A stretch of 64,000 nucleotides of DNA. Origin: Isoetes taiwanensis. Taxonomy: Eukaryota; Streptophyta; Lycopodiopsida; Isoetales; Isoetaceae. The DNA lies in contig JAJEKV010000002.1 in assembly GCA_021234155.1 (NCBI GenBank), positions 35,632,128 through 35,696,127 on the forward strand, given 5' to 3'. Each line of letters starts with the position of its first letter. Position 1 is the stretch's first letter. The notes beneath the pieces were generated by a model. The model made no database searches. It saw nothing but the letters and a program-made list of their open reading frames with translations, and was not told the DNA's origin. Positions 18,881-30,709 of this stretch are shown piece after piece. The position numbers were made by a program, and so were the translations under genes.

Positions 18881-19729
18881 CCATATCACGCCGACCTCAA
18901 GGCGCCACGCCTTTCTTCACATCAACATTGGTGATCTCCCATTCCCCTTGAATTTGGTGTTTGGAAGGCCGAGAAGATCCGTGATTATGAAATGTTGGTC
19001 GGCATCTTTTCTCCGCCAGGCCAAGAGTATCCATTATCCGGGCCAATGGATCGCTTAGTCATCACCGATGGTCACCTTTAATGCCACTATGGACCTTGAA
19101 ACCGTAAAATCATTTCGGCCGACAATGCTGAACCCTCTCTCGCATTAATCGATTCGAGGACGCCCGTAATATCTATCAAGTTCAGTGCCCCCCGAAGTCC
19201 GGCCATATCCTACCCCAGTATGCCGATCCTTGGGGAGAAATGACTTTGATCGTGACCAGCCGTGGCTGCTTTGCTTGACCCTTACCGCGCTCTTGCAATC
19301 GAATCCAACGGTTGATCACTTTTCGTAGAAGTTTAACCTCCCCGCAGCCTCCCGTGATGTACACGCCGTTATGAAGCAACCTCTCGCTTGATGAAACTCG
19401 AAGAACCTCTTTTTTTTCACCACGCAGAAGTGCCACGCATCCTCGTTATGCTTCAACCTCCTCGCCATATTGTCCAGACGACGAAGTTATCCCCCATATT
19501 CAAACTCCTCAAGTCGATTGTGGACGGGCAACAATCACCGGTCTCAAGATTGCCGCAAAATCTTCCGACACCCTATCGTAATAATGGCCGCCACGCCTTC
19601 AAAAAGTTCAAACACATTTTCACCGAGCTACAGAGATCTTCGGGGATCAACAAAGCCTTGGGGAACTCACCATTCCTACCAAATCTGATGCACGCCCCGC
19701 TTAGCAACGACAAGATGTGCTCAACCCCA

Positions 19730-20470
19730 CTACCGCGGATCGCTGGCCAAGGCGGAAATTGACAAACTCCTTTGCCGCAGTTTGATCTATGAGGTCAAAC
19801 ATTCCGAATGGGTGAGCCCCATCGCCATTGCACTCAAACACAATGGAAAGATCCGCTTATGCGGACTACCAAAAACTCAATCAGGCCACGAGCGTGATCA
19901 TTTTCCACTTCCCTTCACGCACTGTGTTCGAAGAGGTTGCCGGACATGAGATGTACTCTTCATGGATGGTTTTTCTCGCTACAATCGATCTCAATCAAAG
20001 AATCTGATCAACTCAAGACTACTTTCACCACCCCGGGGCACTTTTTGCCTACAAGGTGGTTCCTTTTGGATTATCAAACTCTCCATCCACGCTTCAAACG
20101 TATCATGCTCTCGTGTTTTCATGATTTTATGAAGGAAAATCCCTTCTTGCAAATTTTTCAAGATGACTTCTCTCGCCTACGCCCATGGCTGACCATTTGA
20201 TAAATTGAAACTCGCTCTTTCGTAAATGTGATGAGTCCAAATTAGTCTCAATCCCGAAATGCACCTTTTAAGGCCACTTCAGTGTTCTCATAGGGACACG
20301 CTGTCGCAAAAGGTGTATCACCACGATCCCGCCAAAAATCGGGCTTGTGTGCTCAAGGCTCAAGCACCACCAATATCAAGGAGACACGCTTCTTTCTTGG
20401 GTAAAGTCAATTATTACTCCACCTTCATTCCCCGACTTGCAAATACCGCACTTCATTCATAAACTCACGG
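19730..20470 (+). pseudogene. Gypsy reverse transcriptase domain, frameshifted
   Basis: Polymerase domain that copies element RNA into cDNA. Motifs visible in order across shifting frames: DYQKLNQAT (about 19865), EEVAGHEMYS (about 19930), QLKTTFTTP (about 20010), VVPFGLSNSPST (about 20055), FQDDF in place of the catalytic F/YxDD (20156-20170), and FLGKVNYYSTFIPRLA (about 20392-20440), which is the conserved RT-RNase H connection. Multiple frameshifts and stops interrupt it, so it is not functional as read. Confidence 0.88.
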
Positions 20471-20539
20471 TGATGAATCCACCCGGGCTTGGAATTCCCA
20501 GCGGAAGCCAACTTCCAATAGTTGAAGCTTTTACTTACT

Positions 20540-20960
20540 CAGCCCCGCTTCTTGTTCCTCCTCAATGGGACAAGCCTTTTCACGCCCATGTAGATGTCTC
20601 TGCTGCTTGCTATTGAGCCGTTTCTTTTCAAGAATATGATGCGCATTAATCGACAAACCAAAAAGATACGCCCAGTCCGTGAACTCAATTCATTGAAAGA
20701 ACTACTCGCCACGTAGAGCCAAGCCTTGGGTTTAATTTTTTCGGGTCCAACGCCTGGCCACTATCTTTTTGGCAGTCCAGATCAAATTCTTTTGTTGACC
20801 ACCAAGCCCTCCTTTTATTTGATCAACAAATCCACTTCACGGCCGCATTGCTCGTTGTCCTCCTTCGCAAGAATTTGCACCTTTTGAAATTGTTCACAAG
20901 GCAGTAAAAATCATGTTGTCCCGATTATCTTTCACGCATCCACACGATGATCCCTCCATC
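20540..20960 (+). pseudogene. Gypsy RNase H domain remnant
   Basis: Lies between RT and integrase. Recognisable pieces are FHAHVDVSA (about 20580), which corresponds to the first catalytic Asp region of gypsy RNase H, and a downstream segment ending near 20900. It is heavily frameshifted. The call rests on position and the one motif. Confidence 0.55.
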
Positions 20961-21199
20961 GAGTCTCGTGACGCCTTTCCTCCCCGACGCTTCAACTCTT
21001 TTCGTCACGGGGCAACACCACATTGGTTCCATGACTTTCAACAAAGATCTCCTCACATGCTTCTTCTACGTGAGGATGCAACGCTTCTCCGCCTAGCCGA
21101 CAATCTCGCCGACATCAATTTCTCCTCGAGAGGTCCGCGGACTACACCATGGTTGCGCCATCTTTACAAAAAGGGTAAGGATACCATCCTTCGACGCCG

Positions 21200-22000
21200 T
21201 GGTTCTCCCTCATGAGGTCCCGTGATATTGTTCGAGAAGCCCATGAAGGGCTCTTGCGGTGGTCATTTTCATGGTGACACCACTCGACGCCAAATCCTTC
21301 TTGCCGGTTATTTTGGCCCACGCTTTTCAAAGACGCCACGCCACACGCCAAGACGTGGATGCTTGCCACTGGTGGGACGCCCACGCCCGCGACGCTCTTC
21401 CCATTGACGCCGGCCGCCACGCCACTTCCCTTCAAAGAAATGGGGAATGGATTTTGTGGGACCCATCGATCCTCCCCGCTGCACACCCGCGTCTCGCTAC
21501 ATTCTCGTTCTCACCGACCACGCTACCAAATGGGTGGAAGCTTGCGACTTCCGCATAACACCGCAGCCAACACGTACCAAGGTCATCTATCAACAAATCA
21601 TCACGCTGATTCGGCCGCCCCACCTGAGCTGGTCGATCGATGTCCATTTTATCAATCATACCATCAAGGAGCCGACGGATTATCTCCTCGATACATCATC
21701 ACAAGAGCACACCTTACTATCCTCAAGGGAATGGTTTGGCGAAAGCACCAACAAAACTCGGGTCACAATTCTCAAGAAAATTTGTGACGCCGCTCGCGAC
21801 CGACCGGCAAATCAAGCTTCCTACCGTTCTTTTGGGCTTACAATACTTGTTTCAAAAATAGCTACGTGTCACACTCCTTTCAAATTGGTTTATGGTCAAG
21901 AAGCTCTCATGCCGCTTGAATACATCCTTCCAACTCTCCGCTTTCAACCGGCTACCCCATAATCCGCCTCACGACTCAAAGAAATGGTTTATCAATTGGA
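21200..22000 (+). pseudogene. Gypsy integrase, frameshifted
   Basis: DDE integrase that inserts the cDNA. A HHCC zinc-binding N-terminus is traceable (EAHEGL...GGHFHGD at about 21236-21275, DACHWWD at about 21358-21380). The catalytic core includes MDFVGPID (21447) with the first Asp, then RYILVLTDHATKWVEA (about 21490-21545). The block around HHKSTPYYPQGNGLAK (about 21690-21740) is the hallmark preceding the catalytic Glu. LVYGQEALMPLE follows at about 21885-21920. A C-terminal tail continues to about 22330. Several frameshifts are visible. Confidence 0.85.
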
Positions 22001-22339
22001 ACAGCTTGATGAACTTAGGCGATGCTTATGTTCGTTCTCTTCATGGACAACGGTTGCGTAAATCATTGCATGACCAAAGACTTAAGACAAAAACATTCAA
22101 AGAAGGAGATTTGGTTCTTCTTTATGATTCTCTGCACAAAAAATTTTCCGGGTAAGCTAAAGTTTCATGGCTTGGCCCTTATCAAATTGTTCAAGTGGTG
22201 CAACCCAAAGATTTTCCAAATCAAATGAGTTAGATGGAACTCCATTACCTACACCGGTTAATGGCTTTCGCCAAAACATTTCATACCACGTAAAGTGAAA
22301 ATCAACAAACTGGATGTCGCTCCGCATACAAACACAAAT

Positions 22340-23286
22340 GATAGTGACTAATCAAGCAAGATATTTATATTATATAGGTGGAATTTTACAAAATGTGGGC
22401 AGAGCCCAGCTATTTCCGCTTATGGGCAAGTGCCCTATTTACAAAAAACGGGCTCGTGAGCCCTATCTACTAACTCCTAAGGAGAACACCCTCTACCCCG
22501 GTTCGGAGCGCAGGTGATACGCAGGATGTGGTACCCGGTTTGTGCTCGTCCCAAATAAGCAGTGCGTAATCACCTCCATCCCGCTGTGGGGATCGCATGC
22601 TCAGCCATGCCGCACACCATCCGGCCCATAGCAATGCCACGCGATTGTGGCACCGCCAGGGTCCGCATACCCATTTTACACGTAATCCACTCCGTGCGCT
22701 TTGAAGGCATAGTGCATTTATCATGCAAACCAGCAAAGCTAGACATACCGAAGGCCATCGGGTGTCTCAGCCTTCAACCTCTCGCTTTTATATAGCCAAC
22801 CGAGGAACTCCCCGCCGACGGGACCAATCAGAAAAATTCGGCCAACGTGGTTGCAATGCAAGGTCAAGTATTAAATGGGGAATCTTTTCCCGCCGCATAT
22901 CTAGCCATGGTACCTTCCGACACCTTCGCTTTAATGATATCCCACTTCGAAGTTGCCGCATTAAATGACATTCCTTCTTTTCACTGGCCGAACATTAATG
23001 TGTGTCCTTTTGCCACCTGTCACATCAGATCATTCACTTACGTCTCATCGCCACCGTTCATTGCTTCTCCTTTTACCATTTGGGGACTTAGCCAAATTTT
23101 GCCTTTCAATTGCCCACTTCGCATCTTTCGCCACTTGGCATCATCAACGGTTGAAGGTTCGCCTCATCATGCCCCCTTCACCTACACTTGCGCTTCTAAA
23201 ACCTTTTCGCCTATCTCAAGCGCTTCGCCTTCGCTCTCCGCTTCCCGCTTCTCCAAACAAGGCCTTCTATTCCGATGCTCTTTGCC
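22340..23286 (+). other. Gypsy element spacer between integrase and 3' ORF
   Basis: Follows the pol tail (stops near 22330-22350) and precedes the ATG at 23287. Only short overlapping frames occur and none resembles a known domain. The DNA is CCG/CCAC-rich compared with flanking host DNA, as in the rest of this element. Could be a spliced leader or intron for the 3' ORF; nothing shows this directly. Confidence 0.35.
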
Positions 23287-26260
23287 ATGGCTGCCCCCAA
23301 ACTTCCTACACTTCAAGCTTCTGCTCCTAGGGATGCAACTCTTTCGGGTTCTGTATCTTTCTCGACGCCTACCTTTCGTGAAGCCCTTCTTGGTCCAAGT
23401 CGAGAAGTCGCGGAACGCCACAAGCTTTACGAATTTTCGCAAATGGAGCTCCCGCCCCCAATCCCGAGCAATTGCAGCAGCTCACGCCCACATCGCCAAC
23501 AGCCCTGGAGGATTTTGCTACTGCGGTCGATGGCACCACCCTTTTTACTTACACAACATTTGATTTCTAAGGTATTCCGTGATTCCTTTGCAAAAACCTT
23601 CGCCTCTTTGGGCTGCTTTTACGTGACATGGACGCCACTCGCTTTGGTGCTCCTCGCTATCAAGCCAACCAAAGATCGCCACAAATATTGCCAAGTCACA
23701 TGACACTTTTTGTGAAGTTTCGTGGCGAAATTGCTTGGGTATTCCATCAAGAACACCCATATTAATAAGCCGCTTATAATATGGTCATCACCGCCATCCA
23801 CCTCTAACTGCATATTGATTGGCCACGCCTTTTGTTCTACCGCTTCTTCAAGAAGTAGACCGTGATTCGGCTACCCCTCCTCCTGCCTCTCGGGTTTCAG
23901 GTGGGCCATCTTCGTGCACTCATCCGCCATTATCTTCCCCGTTTTTGAGAGCCCTTCCCCTTCCCATGCCTCCACTCAGCCTCTCGTGATTCCCAAAGAT
24001 CAAACCCAAAGAAGCCGTATCTTCTCGCCAACCTTCCCCTAGTAATGTTCAACACCAGTGCCACGATGTCACCGCTCTCCTCTTTCCTCCACCGGCCACG
24101 CTTTCCATTTCCTCGCCATGCCTCTCAACACTCTCGCACAAGATAAAGAACAGGGCCCGCACCTCCACATCCTCGACAACTCCTGCACTCAATTCCAAAG
24201 AGATGTTCAAGCCGCTGCCATGCAGCTCCACGCATCCACAAGAGGCTCTCATGAATGGTGTTCAAAGCGCCCCCGAGGCTTCGATGCCGCTCAAAAGACC
24301 TTCAAGCCGCTGAATCGCACAAGTTCAAGACTTTGAGGCCCAACTTCAAGACAAGCACGCTGCTCTCATACAGCCCGTAGATCTCAAAATGCTCAGATCG
24401 CACAAGCCTACTTGAAGATCAGAAGGCTCAGCTCCAAACCACAATTCAGGACTTGTTGGAACAGAACAAGTCAAAAGATACCCTTTTGGGTGACAAGGAG
24501 AAAGACATTGCTAAGCTCGAAACCTTGTATTCGGAGCTTTCTCACAATTACCGCACTCAAGTTCAAGACCTCACTGAGCGTGACGCTCGACTCACCTCCC
24601 TAGAAGCTCAGCTTTCCACGCTGACCAATCAGTTAACGTCCCTCCAGACTCAGCTTTTGGAGGCTCAGAAACAAAAGGTCATCGATGACGCAGAGATTGC
24701 AACGCTTCGCCTCAATACTCCCGGGCAATCCTCTTCACATGCCACGCTTCCTATTAAACGGGTCCGTGATCAGTCACGTCTTCTATTTGAAAAGGAGAAC
24801 TGAATCCGTGACCTGGAACATCAGCTCTAGGCAAGCAGTTCAATCTGATGAAGAAGCCCAAAACAAACAGGAGGGCTATATTGACATTGCTACCAACATT
24901 CCTGTGGACTTCTCTACTCCTTCCAGCTATCTTGACTATGTGGTGGCCCGACGGCACCTCTTTCTTTTGAAGTGGTACGCGGCCAATGGCAATGTTCATC
25001 AACAGCCACTCAAAAGTGTGGACTTCCTTCGGATCTGGCCGGATCTTTCTATAGAAGACAAGGGTTTATTTTGTGCACTCTTAGTCTTTGATCAGCTTAC
25101 TGTTGAAGATCCCGAATTAGTCATCTTCCGAGTTGTTCAGCCAATGGCTTATGTTTTTCATGACTTCTACCTGGCGGATCTCCATGATAAATTCTGGGAT
25201 GAGGCCCATCGTGTTTTTAGAGGCAACTCCAATGCTGCTTGGTTGTTATCACCAACCAACAAATATTTCAAGGATCCCGCCGCCTCGACTTTTTGAATAG
25301 AGTACATGCCCGAATCGCTCAAAGACTTACCTCTGTGGGCGTGTTGAAACGTTGGAACAGTAAATAAAAATGGCGCACTCGATGATCTTGAGTTTGCCCA
25401 GATTTATATGCGACTTGGGAGGCTACAATCAACTCCGCGGGCCTTCGAAAGCAAGACCATCCCCACGGGTTGGGTCAATCCTCCCGCCTATCAATTACTC
25501 TCTACTTCGTATGGGGACCATTGATGTCGCGGCTCTTGATCGTAATCTTGTTCAAGCATTTAGGACATGGCTCGCGAACCCACGCACACCCGCATGCTTC
25601 CCTCTCCATATGCTTCCTTAGGAGTACCTCCCCGCCTACGCCCTTTCTTCCGACCGGGCGCCTTCCTTTTGGATGAAGGTCATGGATGGCCACGCCGGTC
25701 GACTCCCAGATCTCCACGGATCTCCTGTGGGATCCCCGATTTGTCGACGCCCAATTGGGAGGATAATGCCACTTTGGACACTAACAAAATTGGATTTATA
25801 TCGGTAATGAGCGCGGGTTGGCAAAGGCCTCGGCCGATGCCTTGCATGGTCTTGATACCTTCTTGCGCATCGCCGCCACCTCACCGCACCCTTCAAATTC
25901 ACCGCCAAGCCGGTTTCTCGTGGCCGCCTCAAATGCATCCCCGCCAGGCTCTTTAAATCGGCCGGCGTCAATCTTTTCATCTGCAATCCGAATGCCAGCG
26001 TCGGTGCCTTAGGCTCCGTGACCGCCTTCTCATGGAGTGCCGCTTTGTTCCTTCCTGGACGCCCATGCCGCCTCGAAGACATGGTGCGCCTCACTTCCTC
26101 ATTGAGGCCCATCCCCGCCTTTGGGCTCAACACCCTCGACGCTCTTCAAACATGCCAGACCTCATTGCTCATTACCATAATGGCGCTCGACCTCATTCCC
26201 GAGGATCACTTTCAGGATCGGGTTTCCGCCCTCGGAAGCACTTCCTTCTTTTCTTGACCG
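23287..26260 (+). pseudogene. Extra 3' ORF region of gypsy element, with coiled coil
   Basis: Begins at an ATG (MAAPKLPTLQAS) and, across frameshifts, continues for nearly 3 kb to just before the polypurine tract. The N-terminal part (to about 24050) is Pro/Ser-rich. About 24120-24830 encodes a long coiled coil with heptad-like Leu/Gln/Glu spacing (LLEQNKSKDTLLGDKEKD, LTSLEAQLSTLTNQLTSLQ). About 24816-25296 is an uninterrupted, more globular stretch with aromatic-rich segments (VDFLRIWPDLS, AYVFHDFYLADLHDKFWDEA). The rest is Pro/Arg-rich and broken. Position matches the extra or env-like ORF of plant Tat/Athila-type elements, but I recognise no family. A displaced gag-like protein is an alternative. 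Confidence 0.5.
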
Positions 26261-26270
26261 AAAGTCATTT

Positions 26271-26280
26271 TGGTGGGGAG
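26271..26280 (+). other. Polypurine tract of gypsy element
   Basis: TGGTGGGGAG directly precedes the TGTTAG start of the 3' LTR. This is the normal place for the plus-strand primer and confirms the plus orientation of the element. Confidence 0.75.
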
Positions 26281-26826
26281 TGTTAGTCCATTGCCTCCCC
26301 GGTACGTGACTATTCATGCATACGACGGACCAGGTCAAGCTCAAGGATCCACAGAGGCAGTGCACGGTCAGCCGCCAAAAAGCCCAAAGAAAAGACCAAG
26401 CAAATGTAACCACCTAGCCAAAGCCCTGGTCTCGCTACCAAGAGGCCGCCAGACAAGTGACTACCACACCGCCACCGGGCCAGTGATTCTAGGCACTTCA
26501 AGAGGCACCGCCAAAGATTCCTCAGAAATCGCCTCCTTCCGTGAGTCGGCACCGAGATCAGTCGAGTGTCTATATTCGCCAAAGGCCATTGTACTATATA
26601 TATGAGTAGAGCTAGCACATGAGTTTTAGATGAGTTTTGAGTCTTGTCTCAGCCTCAGCTTTCTCGACATGAGAGCTCATGTATGTTCATCATTGATATC
26701 AAGGAAGCTTATCATTTTCCTCTCATTGTTCTCTTTTGTTCTGCTTTTCTTCTTCTTGTTCTCTTCTTGCAAATCCTCCGGACATAGTCCCCTCTGATTC
26801 TCTTGTTAGATCCACGGGTCCTCACA
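26281..26826 (+). repeat. 3' LTR of gypsy element
   Basis: Starts TGTTAGTCC after the polypurine tract. It contains a TATA-like CTATATATATGAG at about 26593-26606 and a pyrimidine-rich 3' half. The end is placed at ...CCTCACA by its TG...CA form only; no second LTR exists in the window to confirm it, so the right boundary is approximate. Confidence 0.6.
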
Positions 26827-27284
26827 GAGGGTCAAGCCTTGCAGAGTTCCCCAACCTGCACCCCAAACAACCCCCTGGAGCAATCACCGACGCATTGTGA
26901 TCAGCTAGGAGAAACACTACAAATTTTAGAGGAGGACATCCACTGTGGTCTTAGGCATCTTGCCCCTGGGTGCACACAATGTGAAGTCTATATGGCATGT
27001 GCGCAGCATAGGGTCAAGAGAAATTATCCCTTATAATGGATTTTTCCCACAAAAATATCCCTTATATTTCATATACCCCTACCATATTTCCTTACAAATA
27101 TATACGGAATTAAAGCAAAAAATCCCTCCCATACTTATACCTACGGCATTTGGTATTTACGGTTTTGGCCCAAAAAATCCCTACCGCATACGCATGTTTT
27201 GTAATGATTTTTTTCGTGGTGCACCCCCCGCATCTTGCTAATGGTAAAGCAAAGGACTTGCGGGACTTCAGTGCCAATGTTGAA
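26827..27284. other. Unassigned spacer
   Basis: No gene seen. Contains an AT-rich stretch (about 27020-27200) with reiterated ATCCCTTAT/AATCCCT words, possibly an old repeat. Confidence 0.4.
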
Positions 27285-29089
27285 ATGGGGTGGGCCAGCT
27301 TTGCTCTGCCTTTGACAGGATAATCAATCGTGCCATCGAGAGGGCCTCCCACGAGAATGGATGGTTAGCAAGGTCACTCCTATTCATAAGACGGGAAGTA
27401 GGGATGACTCCACCAACTACCGTGATGATCATGGTCAGCCCGTTACTGCAAAAACTTCTAGCAGCGCGGCCGGAGAAGAAGTTAACGCAATGGGCTGAGG
27501 AAAAGTCGAGTACGCGGCAGCTGGCCAGCAGGTTTTCAGCCACCGCCCACCCACGAAAGTGATCATATTTTACCTCGTAATCCTTATGGAAGCTAGCCGC
27601 AATGCACGACGCGACTTGTATTGTCGCTTTCGTGGATTTTAAGATCGGCATATGATACGGTCCCTGGGACCTGTTGTGGCAACGCTTTGCAGTGAGCTAT
27701 ACATGTCCCACGATTTGCGTAATGCCATCTACCGCTCTATGACTAATATATGTCACTTTGCCTCTGCGCCATAGGTGTTAAACAAGGATGCCCATTATTC
27801 CAACGCTTTTGACTCTCTATATTGACAAGTTGGAGACCTGGATGCAAGAACATGGAGGTGGTGGCCCGCAGTTGCCAGAGGCATATATAGTAAAACAGTT
27901 GCTCTATGCGATCGATCCGACTTATTGTCCCATACAGCCTAGGAGTATACAAGAACATTTGATGCTCTCACCAATTCCCGTGGACATAGCAGGAATGACC
28001 ATCAACTAGCAGAAAACCAAGTTGTTGCCAATCTTGTCTGCACAGCATGATATCCCAGACTTCTATTACAGAGGACAAAGAATGGAAGTTGTAAGGACCT
28101 TTAAGTATCTGGGAATCGATTTCTCTGCTAACATGCTATGGGATGACTGTGGTAGAAAGAAGGGTCACCATGGATGGAAAGCCCCAGATGCAATGTAGAA
28201 TAGTCGCTATGTAATAGATCTATGTGATTGAGCACGCAAAGCACACCTATTCCAAGCATTCGTGGAACCAGTATTGTTGTATGGGGTAGAGGTCTGGGGG
28301 CCAGCTGTTAGCAAGGGTACTTGGGATAAGCTAGAGAGGGTACAAAAGGCTTTCCTGACATACAGCCTAGGCATCAAGGACACGGTGCCTTATCCGATTT
28401 TGCTGTATGAGACTGGCTTTTGGCCCATGCAGCATTCTGCTATGTATTTCCATAAGGTTGACAGAATGGATGCACAACGTCTTCCTCCCCGGGCTCTGTT
28501 ATTGGCACAAGGGCCACAACGTCTGAAGAGAGTGTGGCAGGAGCATTGTAGGGGATGGTTTGCAAGATGGTCCATAGACTATCAACAGATTATGGATATG
28601 TCGGATATCACAGAGCAGGAGCTGCATTTGAATGAGCGCTTTGCTACCTCTCTGTGGGATGCGCCCACTCTTGCAAAGCCCAAAACAGAGCACTACCACA
28701 CGCAGGTTAATCCGTTGCTTGAACATGGCCCCCACCGGTATTTGAAGGCACACATCTCTACCAAGAAACGTAGAGCTATAGCTGCAATAAGGACAGGATC
28801 CCACCATCTCAGAATTGAGACAAGTCGATGGGGTACGGATGGAGGGCAGGGAATCCCCCGGCATGAGAGATTATGCCAGTGCTGTCACATGCAGATAGTA
28901 GAAGATGAACACCATGCTCTACAGGAATGCCCGGCATATGCACACATCCGAGCAGCTCATGCCGATCTCAGATGCTTTGAGATAGCAATTCATCAACTGC
29001 TGGCTTCGCCAATGGTTGCACGCCTTCGGCCCTACATTCTCGCAAGTCTCCACCGCCGTGGAGTCCCTCACAAAGACAAGGGAATTTGA
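27285..29089 (+). mobile_element. LINE (non-LTR) reverse transcriptase remnant, 5'-truncated
   Basis: Non-LTR RT from the middle of the polymerase to the C-terminus. Visible in order: SKVTPIHKTG (about 27370), FVDFK...AYDTVP (about 27630-27665), GVKQGCPLF (about 27773), then LLYAID (about 27900) where the catalytic YADD should be, and FKYLGIDFSA (about 28110). The last 276 codons (28262-29089) are open: VWGPAVSKGTWDKLE, then ETGFWPMQ, RRAIAAIRTGSHHLRIE, and a CxxC...H...C knuckle (LCQCC...EDEHHALQECPAY). Upstream parts have frameshifts. The broken YADD says it is dead. No endonuclease domain is present. The element ends about 40 bp before the LTR at 29131. Confidence 0.88.
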
Positions 29090-29130
29090 GCGCCTTTATA
29101 GGGCCTCTCAATGCCTACTACAAGGGTTTT

Positions 29131-30696
29131 TGTGACGCCCCCAAACATATACCTACGCCCGGGCACGATACATACAGGGACTTTCCCCTCCCATGGCAAT
29201 CACCTCACCATGAGCAGGGCCCTCCGTCTAACTTGGACCATCCATAGAAAGATGCCCGGGTGAAGGACACGAAGGTGTCATTCGGCCCACGCCTTCAATG
29301 GGAATCCTAAGTCGCGGAAGCGTGAATACAAGGTTAGTATACCGCATAATCATATAACAAATAACCACCACTTTAAGGGTGGCACATCCATCCAACTGAT
29401 GAGAACAGAGAAGATACATCTAAGGCTAAGGAAAACATCCCAAACCCAAGGTTCTACCCCGGCTCAGACTCCAATGGGGATCGACTGACGGCTAGGTCTC
29501 AAGAGTTCAGCAGACAGAATCTTAACATGGCGTTGGCTGGCATAGAACATTGGCTAGGGTTGTCCACTCCATCCGCCCCTCCTATGCACACTTTGCCGAT
29601 GAGATGAATCAAGCAATGGCGCTTATTGTAGCCTTCGAGACGCAATCCCAAGGTATCACCCTTCGACTACTCGGGTTACATCTCCCTGGCCCGATGAGGC
29701 AGGTCGAGAAGTGTCCCTTCCCAGTCGCAAAGGAATCCATGGGTGAGCTAGAGAATACGTGCCGCATCGCTGACCCCCGTGATCCATACCTGACCTACTC
29801 CCCCTAACTTTATCTTCAAAGTACGTAATGATCACACCACTGCACTCTGTGGAGTGTCGACCCATACCCGCCCCTCACGCGGACCCGCTATTAGGCCTAG
29901 CTCAATCAAGGAGTCCCCGTAGCCTTTATGCTCAAAGCAGACCCCACCCCACACTTCATCACTACGGCCCTTGTCTAGTGCTTCAATGATGCCATAGATT
30001 CCATGTTTCTGTGGGATCTTGTACACAGCCGCATCTAATGGGAATAATACGGGGCTCTATCTAGGAGCATACTACCATACATGGGCTCAAAGGTCTCTAC
30101 CCCCCATTAATCCCTGTTTACAGGAGGAACTAGCAGAGAGACTACCAAAGACATCCATACATCACGAACATGAACATGAACAAGAACAAAGAACAGCTTC
30201 TAACTATCAAACAAGGGTTAATCAACAAAGAAAAGACCAACAAAGAAGCCTAACTGAGGCGCTTAGCCTACTAGAATCACAAACGGCTAACTATGTACTA
30301 ACCGAACCATAGCTAGCTCCACTATTCCCCTGGGTCGCCATCCTTCTAGCTGGAACAGGTCAACAACATCTCGTGGTTGGGCAAAGATCTCCTCCTCCAT
30401 CTCCACTTTCCCCAAATCGAATTGGAGCACAAAAGCCCCAATTTGGGTGTCCCATATTGGAAACCCTGCCTTGCCCAATCGATTTGGGCCAAGTGGCATG
30501 TCATCAATTAACTAATTAAGCTAATTAGGTTAATTAGGACAAAAATACACTTAATTAGGTTCTATTAATTTAGCATCTAAATTAATCCCTTTTAGGTCAA
30601 CCCCCTAGGTTAACATACCCCCATGGTGGCGTATCCCTACTACGTGACATGTCAGTATATTTATATGTATACCATATAAATATGTGGAACGTCACA
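29131..30696 (-). repeat. 3' LTR of the minus-strand element
   Basis: Begins TGTGACGCCCCC and ends ...GGAACGTCACA. It aligns end to end with 40297-41853 and 2345-3884. No primer-binding site lies next to it, in contrast to the other two copies, so it is the 3' LTR. Confidence 0.88.
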
Positions 30697-30709
30697 TTCT
30701 CCCCACCTT
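30697..30709 (-). other. Polypurine tract of the minus-strand element
   Basis: On the minus strand this reads AAGGTGGGGAGAA and directly precedes the TGTGACG start of the 3' LTR. Confidence 0.65.

Larger units (their letters stand above)
18456..26826 (+). mobile_element. Ty3/gypsy retrotransposon, 5'-truncated and frame-broken
   Basis: The plus-strand order is protease, reverse transcriptase, RNase H, integrase, extra 3' ORF region, polypurine tract, 3' LTR, which is the Ty3/gypsy domain order. There is no 5' LTR, primer-binding site or gag: the element begins exactly at the duplication boundary at 18455/18456. Frequent frameshifts and stops break every domain. The 4 kb between integrase and 3' LTR is unusual in size and recalls plant Tat/Athila-type elements that carry extra ORFs there. 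Assignment to Ty3/gypsy is firm; the lineage is inference. Confidence 0.88.

Noticed and set aside
22847-23563. 238-codon plus-strand frame over the gypsy spacer
   Set aside because: It overlaps the ATG-led frame at 23287 in another phase and has no motif; likely a shadow in low-stop, CCN-rich DNA.
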